Of a stretch of DNA of 64,000 bases, positions 44,226 to 58,749 are shown piece by piece; position 1 is the first letter of the stretch; the number at the start of each line of letters is the position of its first letter. Under the pieces are notes generated by a model. The model was not told the DNA's origin. It made no database searches and worked only from the letters and a program-made list of their open reading frames with translations. This DNA comes from Thamnocephalis sphaerospora. Taxonomy: Eukaryota; Zoopagomycota; Zoopagomycetes; Zoopagales; Sigmoideomycetaceae. Where the stretch lies: assembly GCA_003614735.1 (NCBI GenBank), contig KZ992427.1:1-64000 (forward strand), read 5' to 3'. The translations under genes were made by a program, and so were the position numbers.

Positions 44226-45965
44226 TCAGGTGTTGGCGTTGGCGCACTGCGGTGTTGGCTCCGCAGCGCAGCCGTCTATGCGATTCAGATACGCCTGTAA
44301 TTGCGACATCCAAAATAGCGCGCTAAACAGTGAGCCAATGTGGCTCAGCGTACTGTGAGCCAATGGTACTTACGTGTACTTCATCGGTAGTCCGCAGGTA
44401 GGCTCGTTCCTCGGCAGCGGACAGGTCCTCTTCAGTAAGCTCAGGATGAGCCAATGCACTGGCACTGCGCTGGGGATGCACCAAGGCCGGCTGCTCCAGC
44501 GTACATGACGTTGTGTCGTCAGTGGCAGTCGCTGCTGGAGAGGCGCTCGCACGTTCAAAGGATGGCGCTTGAAAATCAGCCATGTGCAGCGTGACAAGCG
44601 CTGGCGGCTCATTGGCTGGCAAGGCAAATTGTTCGCGCTCAAAAGCCGGCAGTCCAGCCGCGTGTGGCTGTACAAGCGATGCAAGTGCCGCTGCAGCTGG
44701 TGGCTTGGCCGCAGTGGACACGCTTCTTTCCAATGTAGGTGTCGGACCGGGCGTACTCGCTTGCTCATCGCCGGTGGCTGTAGCTAGGCTGCTTGCCATT
44801 GCGTTCTCAGGATCTTCGATAATCTCCCGCCAGCGCGCAACCAGTGTGCGCAATGAAGCAGCAAAAAAGGCACGGTTGATGCCGGGACGTATGCGTGGGG
44901 AACAACCACGCCGCTCTTCGGACAGACGCTCTGCTTGTGCCAGGTCTGGCAGCGAGCGCACATACGCCGCAAGCACGCGCCGTTGCTCGCATCGACCGCG
45001 GCCCACCGTGGTCGATGCAACGCCCAGCGCCTCTGAAAGTCGAGCCTCCAGTCCTTTGGCAACGCTGTCAAGATCGCAGCCTAGCTCGGCTTCCAAAGCA
45101 AACAGCAGCGCAATTACCGCCAGCGTATCTGGCCGTCGACCGGTTACCAGACCGGCGCGCGCAGCATACATGAGCATGATGCGCGCATTCTGTTCTACAC
45201 GTGCGGTTACAGCCGGAAGATCGTATTGTTTGGCGACAGCGCGTAGCCTGGCCATCTTTCCAGCCAGAAAAGAGGTTGGATCGGTAGCAGCGGGTGCTCG
45301 CTCCGTGCACTGTGCAGCATCGAGAAAACGCTCCGTCTGCCGGTAGACGCGCTTCAAGACCGATGTATCGCAACCGAGATGCTCCTGGAAACAAAAAAAG
45401 ATCAGCCCCCTCGGCGAAATGCTTATATGCATCGGATGCCACGTACAGAAAGTTCGGCCAAGCTCATGGCACGGCCAGACTCGCGCAGTACCAGCAGAAT
45501 GCACACGGCAGCAACCAGCCGACGCGGGCGCACCGCCAGTCCTCCGTCCAGACAACGTGCAAACAAATGCCATGCACGCTCGTGACCTGCGCCCATGTCG
45601 AGACTGCTGGCGAGTCGACGCTGCTGCTCGCGCCAGTGGCCCTGTTGTATATGCAGTGAGTATATGCGCCTATATCTTGGCGATGCCCAGCCTGCCAGCC
45701 TTACCCTGGAGCGACTGATACCTCCAGAGGCACGCTGGCCCGTCACGCCAGGGACGGCGCGATGTAGACGCCCGCGCACTGGCAACTGACCCGCAATGAC
45801 GGTGGCATGACGGTCCAGGTGCACCGTCTCATCGACGGGTCGCTGCGCAACGAGTCTCGTTGTAGCCAGCACAGCACCACAGGCGGTGCACACCTCCTCA
45901 CCCGAGTCTGTCTCGGCGGTGGCAGCTGCTTTTCCACAGTGACTGCAGAGGTCCGGTGGCGTCAT
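44226..45965 (-). CDS. BRF1: TFIIB-related factor (Brf1/Brf2-like, RNA polymerase III initiation)
   Basis: Model: complement(44226..44294, 44374..45384, 45447..45965), about 532 aa. The N-terminal zinc ribbon is CSHCGKAAATAETDSGEEVCTACG (CX2C...CX2C). Two cyclin-like repeats follow: the first around RRLVAAVCILLVLRESGRAMSL and HLGCDTSVLKRVYR, the second around NARIMLMYAARAGLVTGRRP and LAVIALLFALEAELG. The C-terminal half is Ala/Pro-rich, ending with ELTEEDLSAAEERAYLRTTDEV, close to the Brf homology segment that binds TBP in TFIIIB. The motif set fits Brf rather than TFIIB itself. Brf1 and Brf2 cannot be told apart by eye; in a fungus Brf1 is expected. The last intron is uncertain (see findings). 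The start may be 45977. Divergent from VPS13 by 395 bp. Confidence 0.75.
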
Positions 45966-46360
45966 GGAGTACAGCACGCGATAACGTCTCGGCCGTGCGT
46001 GTGTGTGTGTGTGTGTGTGTGGAGCAGACAGGCGGCTGCGCGTGATCTAGCGCATCATTGATCCCTTAAGCTGCCCAGACACTCATTGCCCCCAACGCTG
46101 GTCCATGTCACTCATTCACCCGCTTGTTCTTCTGCCTGTTTAACCGCCTGCCTGCTTCAACGCCCACGACCGCGCCCGTTAGTTTGCCCGCCTGCCTGCG
46201 CCTGTAGTCTGCCTTGCCTCGTCTTGCCTCTTTACTGCGCTGCCTTGTGTGGGTTCCTGCCACTGTTCTGCATTCTCTTGTTCTCGTGTACAGCTTTCTG
46301 AATAGCGCTACTGCGCAACGGGTGCAGTGAGCCGCTGGCCTGCTGCCGTTGGTCGTCACC
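45966..46360. promoter_or_regulatory. Divergent spacer between the Brf-like gene and VPS13
   Basis: 395 bp with a (GT)12 tract and a long pyrimidine-rich plus-strand block (TTGCCTCG... and GCCTGCCTGC, about 46130-46260) just before the VPS13 start. Confidence 0.45.
45997..46020. repeat. (GT)12 microsatellite
   Basis: A GT tract just upstream of the Brf-like start codon, in the divergent promoter. Confidence 0.9.
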
Positions 46361-49300
46361 ATGTTTGAGACTCTGGTAGCCAATGTGCTCAACAAGTTTC
46401 TTGGTGATTTTGTCGACAACTTGGAGCGCAACCAGCTCAATATCGGCATTTGGAGTGGTAGGCAGCATTGCATGCATAAACGAAACGTACCACTGAGGCA
46501 TCCGTGCACGTGCATCAGGTGACGTGACGCTGAACAACCTGCGTCTGAAGAAGGATGCGCTGGATCGCTTTCATTTGCCGGTCGACGTCAAGGAGGGTGG
46601 GTGTATGGCGGGATGCATGTCCGTCGAGGTCATTCTGATGTCATGCTGTGTGTAGGGTATCTGGGAAACCTTGTGTTGAAGATCCCGTGGCACAACCTGA
46701 AGGGTGAGCCAGTGCGGGTGTTTATCAAGAATGTCTATCTGCTGGCTGCACCGCGCGCCAATAGCGGCTATGACGAGGATGAGGAAAAGGCGCGCGAGTT
46801 TCGGCTCAAGATGGACAAGCTGGAAACAGCCGAGATGCTGCAGCCAAAGGCAGCGTCACAGAGCCAGGAGGAGAGCATGAAGAGCGCCTCGTTTACCAAC
46901 CAGCTTATCACCAAGATTGTGGACAATCTACAGGTGTCCATCAACGACATTCATATTCGCTACGAGGATAACGTCAGCCATCCTGGGGTAAGGCAACGCG
47001 CTGTCCACCAATGCAAAGGACGCTGACGACGATGTAATGGCACACGAACAGCATCCATTCGCATTTGGTATTACACTGCATAAGCTCTCTGCGCAGTCGA
47101 CCGATGGCAACTGGAACGAAACCTTTATCGAGGATCCTACCGGCACGATCCACAAGCTGTGCACGCTCGACTGTCTAGCAATGTATCTCAACACAGAGAC
47201 AGAATCGTTGGCGAATCTCAAAAATCCAGTTCAGCATTACACCTCATTGGTGAGCCTGCGTGAAAGGAGATTACTAGAATCGACAATTAGCGTGGTGGCT
47301 AACGTGCATTTATCGCTCGGCGTGATGTTGTCAGATTGCAAGCGATCAAAACACGCCAAAGGGACAACAGTACATACTGAAGCCTGTATCCGGTTCGGGA
47401 CGGGTACGTATAGCGTGCTACTGTGCAGTGGCCAGGTGCTAATGCCATGCGATGACGGCTGCGCTATAGTTGACTCTCAATCGCACGTTTTCAGCGGAGA
47501 AGCCAAAAAATAGTGCAACGCTGCTCTTTGACGAGTTGGCATTCTCCTTGGACGACGAACAGTACCGTGACGTGCTGCTATGCCTAAACTTTTTCCATTT
47601 CTCCATTCGTCAGCAGCAGGTAGGCGACAGGCGTCTGGTGATCGGTGTGACTCGGTATGTTGTCAGCTGACGACCGCGAGTCGATGCGTAGTATCGCAAA
47701 TACCGACCATCAGAGGGCTCCACGCCTAAAACACATCCGCGCGAGTGGTTCCGCTTTGCTGGTGACTGCATTCTGCGCGAAATACACGATCGCAGGCGTC
47801 GATGGACATGGGACTATATTGCTCAGCGACGAGATGAGCGCACCAAGTATATTCGCCCTTTTGTAGATTCACAGCTGGACGCGCAGTGGTTCCAGGTAAG
47901 TAGGGCAGGCGAAAGTGTTGGAGCGTACTGCTTACTGGTGTCGAATAGCAAACGGAAGATGCTCGGGAGCTGGCTGAGCTGGAGCAGGACCTTTCCTACG
48001 AAGACTTGCGCTTCTATCGGTCTATTGCTCGCGCCAAGCTACGCAAAGAGAAAGCCTACCAGGGTATGTGTGTGTAGAGCGTGACGACATGTTGGACACA
48101 ATACTCATGCGCGATTGTATGGTACGTCTGTTGGCCTAGAGCGTATACAGCGTGAACAAGTCGCGCAGCAGCAGAATCGCGGCTGGTTTGGTGGCTGGTG
48201 GGGTGCAGCGGCCGGCAGTGCCGAGCCAACAGCATCGACTGGGAATTCAGGCGAGAGCACTGGCGGCAATGGCACCGGAGAAGCTATTTTGTCGGAGCAG
48301 GAGATGAAGGTGCTTTATGACACGATCGATTTTGACGAGGGAGCAAACATTTTCGATGTTCCAAAGGAGGTGAGTTACAGGACGTTATGTCGCGCCATCT
48401 TGTACTAGTCGCTGATCTACCAGCGCGCTAACTCACTGCAAATCTATCGCTGTCACTAGTTTGTCATGATCGAGGTCAATGCGCAGCTGCGACGCGGCTC
48501 TTTAACGCTACGCTATTCGCCACGCTCTGGTGACACTGAGCTAGCATCAGTACTGTTTGACACGTTTACCGCCTCCTTTCTTAAGCGGTCGGACAATTTT
48601 ACGGCGAGCATTGCGCTGCAGGACTTTCAGATTCACGACAGCAGTACGCTCAACACGCTGTATCCTCTGCTGGCCAAGGTGCAGGATGTGGCCAAGCTGG
48701 CAGCTAAGCAGGAGTCTGGTGATGGGTCGCAGCTTTTGCCGGCGGATGAGAGCGTAAGCGCCGAGGATCTGTCTGTTATGAGCCATCGCACAGAGCCGTT
48801 TCTGTACCTTCAGTTTGAACACAAGCCGCTGGATGAGCGTGCCGATAATGCTGTGCTCTTGCGCATGCGCAACATTGAGTTTATCTACAACCAAGCGGTG
48901 GTTGATACACTGGCGACGTTCTTCCGCCCACCTGCACCTGCACTCGAGTCGATCAATGCGCTCATTGTAAGTGCCGTGGCGCTTGCTGTGTGCCAAGACA
49001 CATAGAGCCAGTGGTCAGCTTGCTAACAATACGGGGTTCATTGTACAGGAAGCGGCCGGAGATACATTTGAGGGATTCAAGGAGCAGACGCTTGCCGGAC
49101 TCGAGTTTGCGCTAGAGAACCATCAGACGCTGGATGTTCGCATCGACATTGATGCACCGATTTTTGTGCTGCCCGAAAGGTGAGTAGACCATGCAACAAA
49201 ACGTATGTCGGCTGGCTGACATATCGGCACTTTGCAGCTGTGTCGACACCAACTGCAACGTCATCGTCGTGGATTTGGGTCACATGGAGGTGAAGAGCGC

Positions 49301-52300
49301 GCTGGTGGAAAAGAACCGCAAGGAGGAGATCAAGAACATGCATGGCCGCCGCGTCACCGACGAGGAGTTTAAGCGACTTGAGTTGCTCATGTACGACCGC
49401 TTCAACGTCGAGCTATCCTCTGTGCAGGTGGTGGTTGGGCAGTCGGTGGATGCCTGCCTTAATGTGGTGCGCACACCCGACTCGGACGACGTACGGCATG
49501 TCGTCAATCGAATCAACATGTCATTCCTTGTCGAGTCGTCGATTTTACCGGACGCATTTGACCTTCCAGCCATCAAAGTCAGTGGACGCCTGCCGCTGTT
49601 GCAAATCAACTTTTCCGATCGCAAGTACCGCACGATCATGAACATTCTTGATCTGATCTCGCCGTCGGATGGAACAGAACCGGAGACAGACTCGTCGCCA
49701 TACCTCGTGCGCCGGCCTAATGGACCAGAACGTCATAGATCGCTTGATCTGCGGAAAGAGCTACTACTTGAAACGTCGGGTGATGAGCTATCCGACCAGG
49801 AGAATAACGCTGGTGCTGAGCAGCGCAACGCAAGCGACAGCGCTGGCAAAGGCGGCGGTGATGGCGATGATGAAGAAGATGACGATGATGACGATGACAC
49901 ATTCTACGATGCTGAAGATCGTCCGACGGTATGTTGCACTGGGTAATACTCTATCTCTTGCCAGTATGCACGGTGCTAATATGATGTGCACATTTTGATC
50001 CTAGACTGCCGAGAAAAAGGCGAAGCGCTCCGCCAGCAAAACGCAGATTAAGCTGTCGTTTAGCGTTGACCGTGTCGCAGCCATTATCCGCCGCAGCGAT
50101 CCTGGCAAGTCGCTCAAGGAGGTTACGTTGGCTGAAATGATACTGCAGCGATTTGAGCTTCAGTTCAGCAAGCGGCCGTACGACATGCATGTCCAAGTCA
50201 CACTGCGTTCGCTCACGGTGAATGACATTATCACGGCGGGTCAGAATGCAACGCCTGTGCGTCTGATCAGCTCTGGTATAGACGAGGATCACGACGGGAA
50301 TCCCGACGACGGTCAGGATCTTGTTCGTGCTGTTTTCACCCGTGCGCAGCCAAGCTCGCCCGACTTTATGACCAAGTTTGATGGCATCGAGCAGGCGCTG
50401 GACGTTTCCCTTTCACGTCTGAATCTCCTGGTGGAAAGCAGAAGCATTCTGACGTTGCAAGATTTTATTCTAGCCACCTTTGTCGACCAGAAAGGCTCAA
50501 ACGGCAAGCGTACTCCAGGCAAGGGGAGCCCGCTGGCTGAGCGTCGTGACGGCGTAACAGCACAGCCGGCACCCAACCGTCCAGCGTTTACCAATGCGCC
50601 CCGAGCGCCGAGAACCAAGATTACCGCGGTAGTGCACACGGTGTATCTGGTGTTTGCAGATGAACGCCGTGAGATTGCAGCGGCTTCGCTGGAAGATATG
50701 ACGGCCGGTCTGCTGTTAGTAGACGACACAATACGGCTTGGCGCGAAGCTCGGAAATTTTACCGTGACCGATTCTGTGGCATATGTGGCCGAAGGAGAGG
50801 AGCCGCCAAAGCTGCTAGAGATTGTCGGCCAGGAGCTGGTCGATCTGCGCTACGAGACGTTTGACGAACGAAAGCCCAGCTACCCTGGCTACGATGTCTC
50901 CATCTATCTGCACACCGGCGCGGTGCACTTCACATTTATGGAGCGTGTACTGCGCGACTTGGTAACCTTTGCCGGAAAGTTTACTCAGATGCAATCGCTT
51001 TTCGAGGCAGCGCGTCAAGCTGCAGCCGATTCGGCAGCGCAGCTACAAGAGCGCGCCACAAATCTGCATCTAGACGTGCTGATGCGCTCGCCCATACTTT
51101 TGTTCCCGTGTACCGGCCCGGCTGCAGCGCCTGGAGACATGATTCGCGCGCATCTGGGTGAAATCTCGCTGGTAAACAATTTCAAGCCAGACACCGTTAG
51201 CGACACCAGCGCAAAATTGGATTGCATGATATTCAAGATCAAGTCAATGTTCTTGGAATCGGTATTTGCCCTGGGCCTGCCGCAGCCGCAAAAGCTACAG
51301 ATGATCGAAGATGTACATGTGGCCCTGGAGCTCACCCGTGCTACACACGTGTACGGGCTAGATCGTCCAGACATGTCGGTAAGTGCTGCACTTGCCAGCC
51401 TGTTTTGTAGTGCGCTAACGTGTTTCACACTGGCCTAGGTGGTATCGAGCATTTCGGATGTGCGAATGAAGCTGACGCAACGGCAGTATGAGGAAACCAT
51501 GTTGCTTATCCAGCGCGTCACATCCATCTTTGGCGGAGACACAAATGCCGCATCACCGGTGCCTGCCGGCCGACAGCTGGAACGAACGCCATACGATTCT
51601 CTGTTCAAGGAAGAGCGCCAGACAGTTTCCGAGCACATAGCGAGTACTGACGAGTCGGTTGAAATCCGCAACGCGGTTTGGTCACGTCTTGATGGTGTTT
51701 TGAGCATCAAGTCTATGAGCCTCGAGCTTTTTGTTGGCGACGGTGCCACGTTCAGAACGCTGGAGGAAGCAAGCCTCTCGCATTGCTCGCTGAATGACAC
51801 ACAGCTCAAGTTCAACATGCGCACGGATAACTCAATGGAGGTTGAGCTGCAGATTGGCTCGTTTGTGGTTGAGGACTCGCGGAAGCGCAGCGATAGCCAC
51901 TTCAAGGAGATTGTGCCGGCAATAGCAAATGGCGAGCCGCAATTTCAGGTGCACCTGTCCCGCATGCCAAGCGGTGACATGGTGGCCAATGCGACGATAG
52001 ACAGCCCCAAGGTGATTCTGGTGCTCGACTATATCTTTGCTTTGCGCGACTTTATCATCAGCGGTGTCACGTACATGAATGCACAGCTGCCTGGCGATGT
52101 ATCTGCTAAGAAGAGCAGCGAGCGTACCTCCTCGCTGCTTCCGGAGTTTGCTGCCGCTACCGCTGAGGAAACGCGCTTTTTCTTCCGCGTTAACGTGGTT
52201 GATGCAGAGGTCATCCTGCTTGCAAAGCCGGAAAGCTCGCAGTCTGAAGCGATCGTGCTGTCGGCAGCACAAATTACACTGTCGCAGCAGAATGCACTGG

Positions 52301-55300
52301 TGCTCGCAGTCAGTCACGCAGGCATGGTGCTATGTCGGATGGATGCCCGCGAGGACACCCTGCTTCGGCTGATTGACGAATTCGATGTGCTGCTGTCGTT
52401 GGACAACAGCAGCGCAGTTACCGGCGAGACAAGCACGTCCATCGTCATCAACATCCAGCCGCTAGTGTTCCGCGCGTCGTATCGCGACGTCATGCTCATG
52501 CTTGGAATCGCAAACAAGGCTGGAGAGCTTGCGTCTAGATCTGCCATTCCGCTCGACACAGGTGATACCGAAAGCACCTTTTCCATGAGCCGATCGCCGT
52601 CTCTGGACCCGCACGAGAGAGCGGAGCAGAGTCTTGCCGTGGCAACTGCCCAGTCATCACAGCCTCCGACGCCGGTTGGAATCACCAGCATTTTCACGCG
52701 CGAACAGGTAAGACGCCAACCAGCAGTCTGCGCCGTCTATTCTTGGCTGACTCTAAAGTGCCACGACTTGCTGGATAGCTGAAACTGGAGGTGGGCGGCT
52801 TCGAGTTTGTACTTGTCAGCGACGTGACAGAGATGGCAATCCTCGACATTCAGGCAGAGGCCTTTACGGCCACGCTGGACGACTGGTCGTCTGAGCTGAA
52901 GGTGTCTGCTACCATTCCCATCTACGCCAACTTTTTCAACATCAAAAACTCGCACTGGGAACCGGTTATTGAGCCTTGGCGGCTTCATGTGGAGGTGAGT
53001 GAATGTGCGTGCGCTTTTCAGGTGTTTCGATGCCAACGGCCATTCTAGGCGTCGCGACCCATCGATTCGAAAACCATGTCGATTGCAGTGTCTGCAAGCG
53101 ACCGTCTCGAGTTCAACCTTAGTCATGTGCTAGTCAGCACAGCCATGCGCTTGCAGCGAGACTGGCAGACGGTGGATGAAGTGAGTGCTATAGCGCAGCG
53201 CAGCGCAAATACACCAACTACGTCGTGGCGCTCATTCAATGTTGCTGCAGGTGTCGTTTTCGCGCGGCGAGTATGTACCATACCTGATTCGCAATCGTAC
53301 CGGTCACAACATTCATGTCTGGACGGAAATGCGCGAGCACACCGAGGATACGACAATTTGCCAGCTTCCAGATGGCGAGGAGATGGCGTGGAATTTTGAC
53401 GACCGGCGGAAACGTCGCGAGCGCCTCGAGGTGACGCGCAGCCGGCTCGGAATCCAGCTTGACGGAGCATGCTGGGAAAGCATCAAGGACATGCCGGTAG
53501 ATCGTGAAGGCGTGTTTACGTACGTTCTGCGTCCGCGTGTGAACGACGTGTCGCACCGACTGGTCTGCGAGGTGGTCCTCAGGAACGACGTCAAGATTGT
53601 GACGCTGCGCTCATCGCTGGTGGTCCAGAATACCTCGTCCGTTCCACTGGAGGCGGGTGTGATTGATGCACGCGGCCAGATCACCGGGCGCATTCACCGA
53701 ATTGGTTAGTGCCGCAGAGAAGGCATGAGAGAATGACAGAGCTAACCAGCATACTGTCGCAGCTCCGCAAGAGTACTATGCCGTTCCGATCATGGCGGCG
53801 TTCCACGATCGTATTCGTATTCGCCCCGAACGTAGGTCAACGCAGAGGCGCCTGCTGTCTCGGTGTATTCGCTCACGCGTACTCGAACAGGCGGCTTTGG
53901 CTACGGATGGAGCACGCACGCGTTCAATTGGCGCGAATTTACGCAGCCCAAGCCGCCAACCACGATAGTATGCACTGCTCTGCAGTCTGGCGCCGCCGCC
54001 TTTCATTTCTGCGTTTACGGCAAGTACGATCACAAAGATCTCAGTGCCAAGTACGTAGAGTTTAGCGCCACAGACCTGTCTGCCATCACAACCAGCTGCT
54101 AATCTGTCGATCGCACAAAGGGTCTATCCAAACATGACCATCCGTCTAGGCGCGCCCCTGGAGCTGGAAAATCTGTTGCCCTACGATTTCCGCTGTCGTC
54201 TTGTGGATAACAACACGCGGCAAAACTACAGGAACCAGCTGTCCAAGGGTGGTGTTAGTCCAATTCATCTCATCCAGCCACGACATGTTTTGCTGCTCAG
54301 CATCGATGTCCCAGAGACAGGTACCCACAATGTTACGACATTGTGCAGCTGAATGCGGCCGCTAACTGTGCGTTACCGGCGTCGATAGACTATGGCTCCA
54401 GCGAGTTTGCTGTTATCGACACACCAGATCCGGAGGATGTCGATCTGGACACCAGTCTCTTCCTGCCCGACCCGGATGGCTTGCGTCTGCAGCTGCGTAT
54501 TAACCGATTGTATGGCCATACACACGCATGCGCGACAGGCTGCTCTGCAATGCACGCTCACACCATGATTATTATTGCGCAGCGAAATCCCAGACTCGGG
54601 CGGTGCCTTCCGCGTCAGCATCTACAGCCCGTATGTGATGGTCAACAAGACCGGCATGAATATGATGTTCAAGACCAAGTCGTGGCTTCAACCGGCACGC
54701 ATGGCAGCTGGACAGGGTAAGCAGCAAAGCGCATGTGTCCTCTTTGCACGATCACTCACGATACATATGTTTGCAAATGCTCTATAGGCGAGGCACAACG
54801 CAACAGAGAGCGGGTTTGTACATTAGACCGCGCTGTTTGCTGCCCACAAACCACGGCTGACTCATCGACACTTGCGACATGATGTAGAACAAGCTGTTTA
54901 TGTTTGCTTATCCCAAAAACGAGTTGGGCAACCGTGCATTGGTTAAAGTAGCCGGAGCAAACTGGAGTCAGGTAACAGCGCGCATTGCCACTACAGCAAC
55001 TCTGTGGCTAGCTGCTGACACGATTGATTCGACCAAAGCCAATGAGCTTTGATGCGGTTGGTAGCTATTCGGAGCTGACGCTCAATGCGCTCAACGACAC
55101 GGAAAGAGTGCATCTCGGTGTGGAAATTGCTGAAGGCGAGGGACGGGTATGCTACGCGACAGTCCGCCTTCGTTTATCTTGACCTGCGCTTACGCTTAGC
55201 TCTGCGCCACCAGTACCGCTTGACAAAATTGGTTACGTTTACGCCACGCTTCATCGTAAAGAACAACCTGGGTGTGGACGTGCACCTGCGCGAGCCAGCC

Positions 55301-58300
55301 TCCAGCAAAAGCACGCGGCTGCCCAACGGTGAACGCGCAGCGCTGTTCTTTATGCGCAGAGATCAGGAGCTGCAGATCACGCTGCACTACTCGGGAGCGA
55401 ATAATCGCTGGTCGTCGCCGTTCAACATCAACGAGCTAGGAAAAGTATACGTGCGCATGTACCGCGCCGATGGTGGAATGGACCTTATTCGTGCCGAGCT
55501 TCTTCTCGAGGGAGCGACTATTTTCATAAGTCTCCACCAAGAGACTGGCAAGTGGCCCTATCGGATCCGGAACAAGTCTAGTGCTGCCATCACCGTTTAC
55601 CAGCGGCCTCCAGAGGATACTAGCGCCAGCACAGCTGCAGCCGGCTCCGACCATGGCTCGAGCACTCGGCGGTATACGATCCAGCCGCGGTCAACGATAG
55701 AGTATGCGTGGGACTACCCGTCGCTTCCCAACAAGCTGCTGGTGCTGAACGTAAACCACCGCGAGCGCGATATCAACCTGCAAGAAATTGGCCCGTCAAT
55801 GCCGTTCCGATACCCGGTAAGTGTGTTTGCGACATGGCAACGCTAAACGCGGCTCACACCAGTTGCACATATAGAAACTGGGAGGTCAGGGCATTTTGTC
55901 CATCGACGTGGTGGCCGACGGGCCAACGCAGGTGCTTAAGCTGGCCAACTTCAATCCGGCACATAGCATGTATCGACAGGTGCGCCGCGGCTCTATGGCC
56001 GATACGTTTGAGGTAGTCGGCGTGAACACCGTTGTCGAGATGTCGGTCAAGCTGCGATTCGCTGGTGTTGGTGTCTCCATCATCAATCGCCAGGCCGAGG
56101 TAAGCCGACGCATTTTATGACCCGATAGGGTGTGTTTGTGTGGCAATGCTAACAAATTGCTGTAGGAAATTGCATACGTTACGCTGCGCGATGTTGAGGT
56201 CAAGTTCACAGACTCGACGCTTCAGCAGACTATACATATCATCTGCCAATGGTTGCAGGTTAGCCGCAGCGTCCGTGAACTTTTACCGCCTATCTGCTAT
56301 CCACTCACCCGTCGATGCAACGCCTAGATTGACAATCAGCAGTTTGGTGCAATTTATCCGATTGTGCTGTTTCCAACGGCCTTGCCACATGCACGCCAAG
56401 AGTTGGAGCAGCATCCAACCTTCCACATGGCCCTTACGCGCGCAAAGGACACATGTATGTTGCGGACAATGACTCGGTGATCCTGCAGGCATGCTTACTA
56501 ATTCGACAACATCATCAATGCAGCGCACGGTGTCGAGTACATCAAGTACTTTTCGCTTCTTCTACAGGAAATATCGTTTGAGACAGACGAGGACTTTTTG
56601 TATACACTGCTGGACTTTATCAACTTTGATACGCCAACGCCCGATGCTGAAGAGGTGGCAAAGTACGTTACATGGGCGATGGCAGGCTGCATGCTAGCCA
56701 AATGAGTGATCGCGTGTGCCGTTCTGACGCATTATCCACCGGTACAGGGCGCTATGCGATGGAAACACCGATATTCCCGAACCCAAACTGGTCGAAGACA
56801 GCGGCCAGATCTACTTTGAGGTGCTGCATATTCAACCAATCAAGCTTAATCTCTCGTTTGCACGCACAGAGAAGCTGAAGATTGAAATGGATCCATCGGC
56901 AGCGTCGTCCAGCAATGTGATCACCTTCCTGGTCAATGCTCTGACCATGGCCATTGGAAGCACCAATGTACGCTGCGCATGCTGGCTGTGGCAATGTCGA
57001 CAGCCGTTTGCGCTAACCCCCAAGCAATGACCCATCATCTGCTCCACAGGATGCGCCCATTCGCATGAATGCACTGCTAATGGAGAATCTCCGACTGACG
57101 CCGGCATTGCTCGTGGACCTACTTAGCCGTCATTACCAGCAGGCTTTTGTCTACCAGGTACCGCGTTCGGCGCATGGTAATAGTTGAAGTCCTGAGATAC
57201 TAATACCAGACATCATGCTAGATCCACAAACTAGTAGGCTCGGCCGACTTCCTTGGCAATCCCGTAGGATTGTTCAACAACATCACGTCTGGTGTCGTGG
57301 ACATCTTTTACGAGCCCTACCAAGGCTTCATCATGAGCGACCGGCCGCAGGATATGGGTATTGGTCTGATCAAGGTGAGTTTCCTGATGCTCATTGTGTC
57401 ATCGTATCTGCTACTATGCGCAGGTCGTGGCTAACGGCACAGCGATATTCCACGTAACAGGGCACGGCGAGCTTCCTAAAGAAAACTGTATTCAGCTTGT
57501 CGGACAGCTTCTCCAAGGTCACAGATAGCATCGGCAAGGGTCTCACGGCTGCTACGCTCGACAAGGACTTTCAGGATCGTCGACGCATCGCCAAAACGCG
57601 CACTCGGCCGCGACATGCTGTCTCGGGACTCTCTCACGGCGTGATGTCGTTTGCCACCGGGTTCGGCAGCGGTGTTGCTGGCATTGTGCAGCAGCCAATT
57701 GCAGGTGCAAAGACCGAAGGCTTTGGCGGATTCTTCAAGGGTGTTGGCAAGGGCCTCGTTGGGTGGGTATAGTGCGCATGACACCTTTTCATGTCAAGTC
57801 GACTGACTGTGCGTCGTTTCGATAGTGCGGTAGCCAAGCCAATGATTGGCGTCATGGATTTGGCCACGAATGTCTCCGAGGGTATCCGCAACACCACCAC
57901 CGTGTTTGACGACAACGAGATCACTAGCATCCGTCTTGCACGTCACGTCGGCCGCGACAAGATCATCCGCGCGTATGATGCGCGTGAAGCCGTCGGGCAG
58001 CATCTGCTGCGAAATGCAAACGATGGCGTCTTTGCTGGCGAAGACTATCTAGCCCATTTGGAGCTGCGTGGCGACAGTATCGTCGTCGTGTTATCGGCCG
58101 AGCGAATCTTTTGCCTAAACGCACAGCAAATGCGCACCGATTGGGATGTTTCGTTTTCGCGCATGCAAAGTGCGAGCCTAGATGACCGCGGGGCGATCAG
58201 CATCATGCTGCGCGGCGGTGTGGCCGGACCAGAGTTCACCGCCATCTCTCCGGTCAGTCTAAGCAGCCTACCATGGTTCTATCAAAAGCTTGATGAAGCA

Positions 58301-58339
58301 CTCACACAATGGAATCTGGAGCACCGCGAGATTGAGTAA
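46361..58339 (+). CDS. VPS13: Vps13 bridge-like lipid transfer protein
   Basis: A 12 kb gene with some thirty exons, the largest in the window. It starts [20 protein letters not shown] (chorein_N) at 46361 (exons 46361..46457, 46519..46596, then from 46656) and includes [18 protein letters not shown]. Further marks are a 37 nt micro-exon (47371..47407, [10 protein letters not shown]), [17 protein letters not shown], long beta-rich stretches (49-53 kb) alternating with acidic linkers ([18 protein letters not shown] near 49870-49920), the VAB/SHR-type region ([20 protein letters not shown]-like, 55.2 kb), and the ATG2_C/DH-like and PH-like end with [15 protein letters not shown] and [22 protein letters not shown]; stop at 58337-58339. 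Vps13 carries phospholipids between membranes at contact sites through a long hydrophobic groove. Most exon edges were not fixed individually, so protein length is estimated at about 3,000 residues. Confidence 0.95.
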
Positions 58340-58749
58340 GCTCGCAGTCTCTCTCTATGCTACAATAGACATGCATCTATGCTGCTTTTTGCTGTACCAT
58401 CGTGTATGCTCATACATGTATACATGTGTGTATCCGTGCATGCGTGCGGGTGTATTCGATGATGTCAACATTTGAGGCTAACAGTTTGCCGCGCATATCA
58501 ACCTTTACGCCTGTGCAACTCATTCGCAACGTCGGCAGCAACCACGCCACTCGCCCCTTGACCGCATTTGCGCCACAATTGAATCTGGGCACTGCCATCG
58601 GCGTCTACGCGATTGCATGTACCTGCTCTGCTGCCCACACCTGCATTAATGGGTCAATCCCACGCACAGTAACCGTGCCCCACCAACGTATACAAGGCAC
58701 TTTGCGCGCATTGGTCATCGCTCACCAGCAGCCAGCGGCTAGGCATCGT
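58340..58749. other. Spacer between VPS13 and SMG6
   Basis: 410 bp, same-strand genes. A plus-strand frame is open across it and runs into SMG6, but the region has ATGTATACATG-type repeats and no protein-like content before the chosen ATG. Confidence 0.4.
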
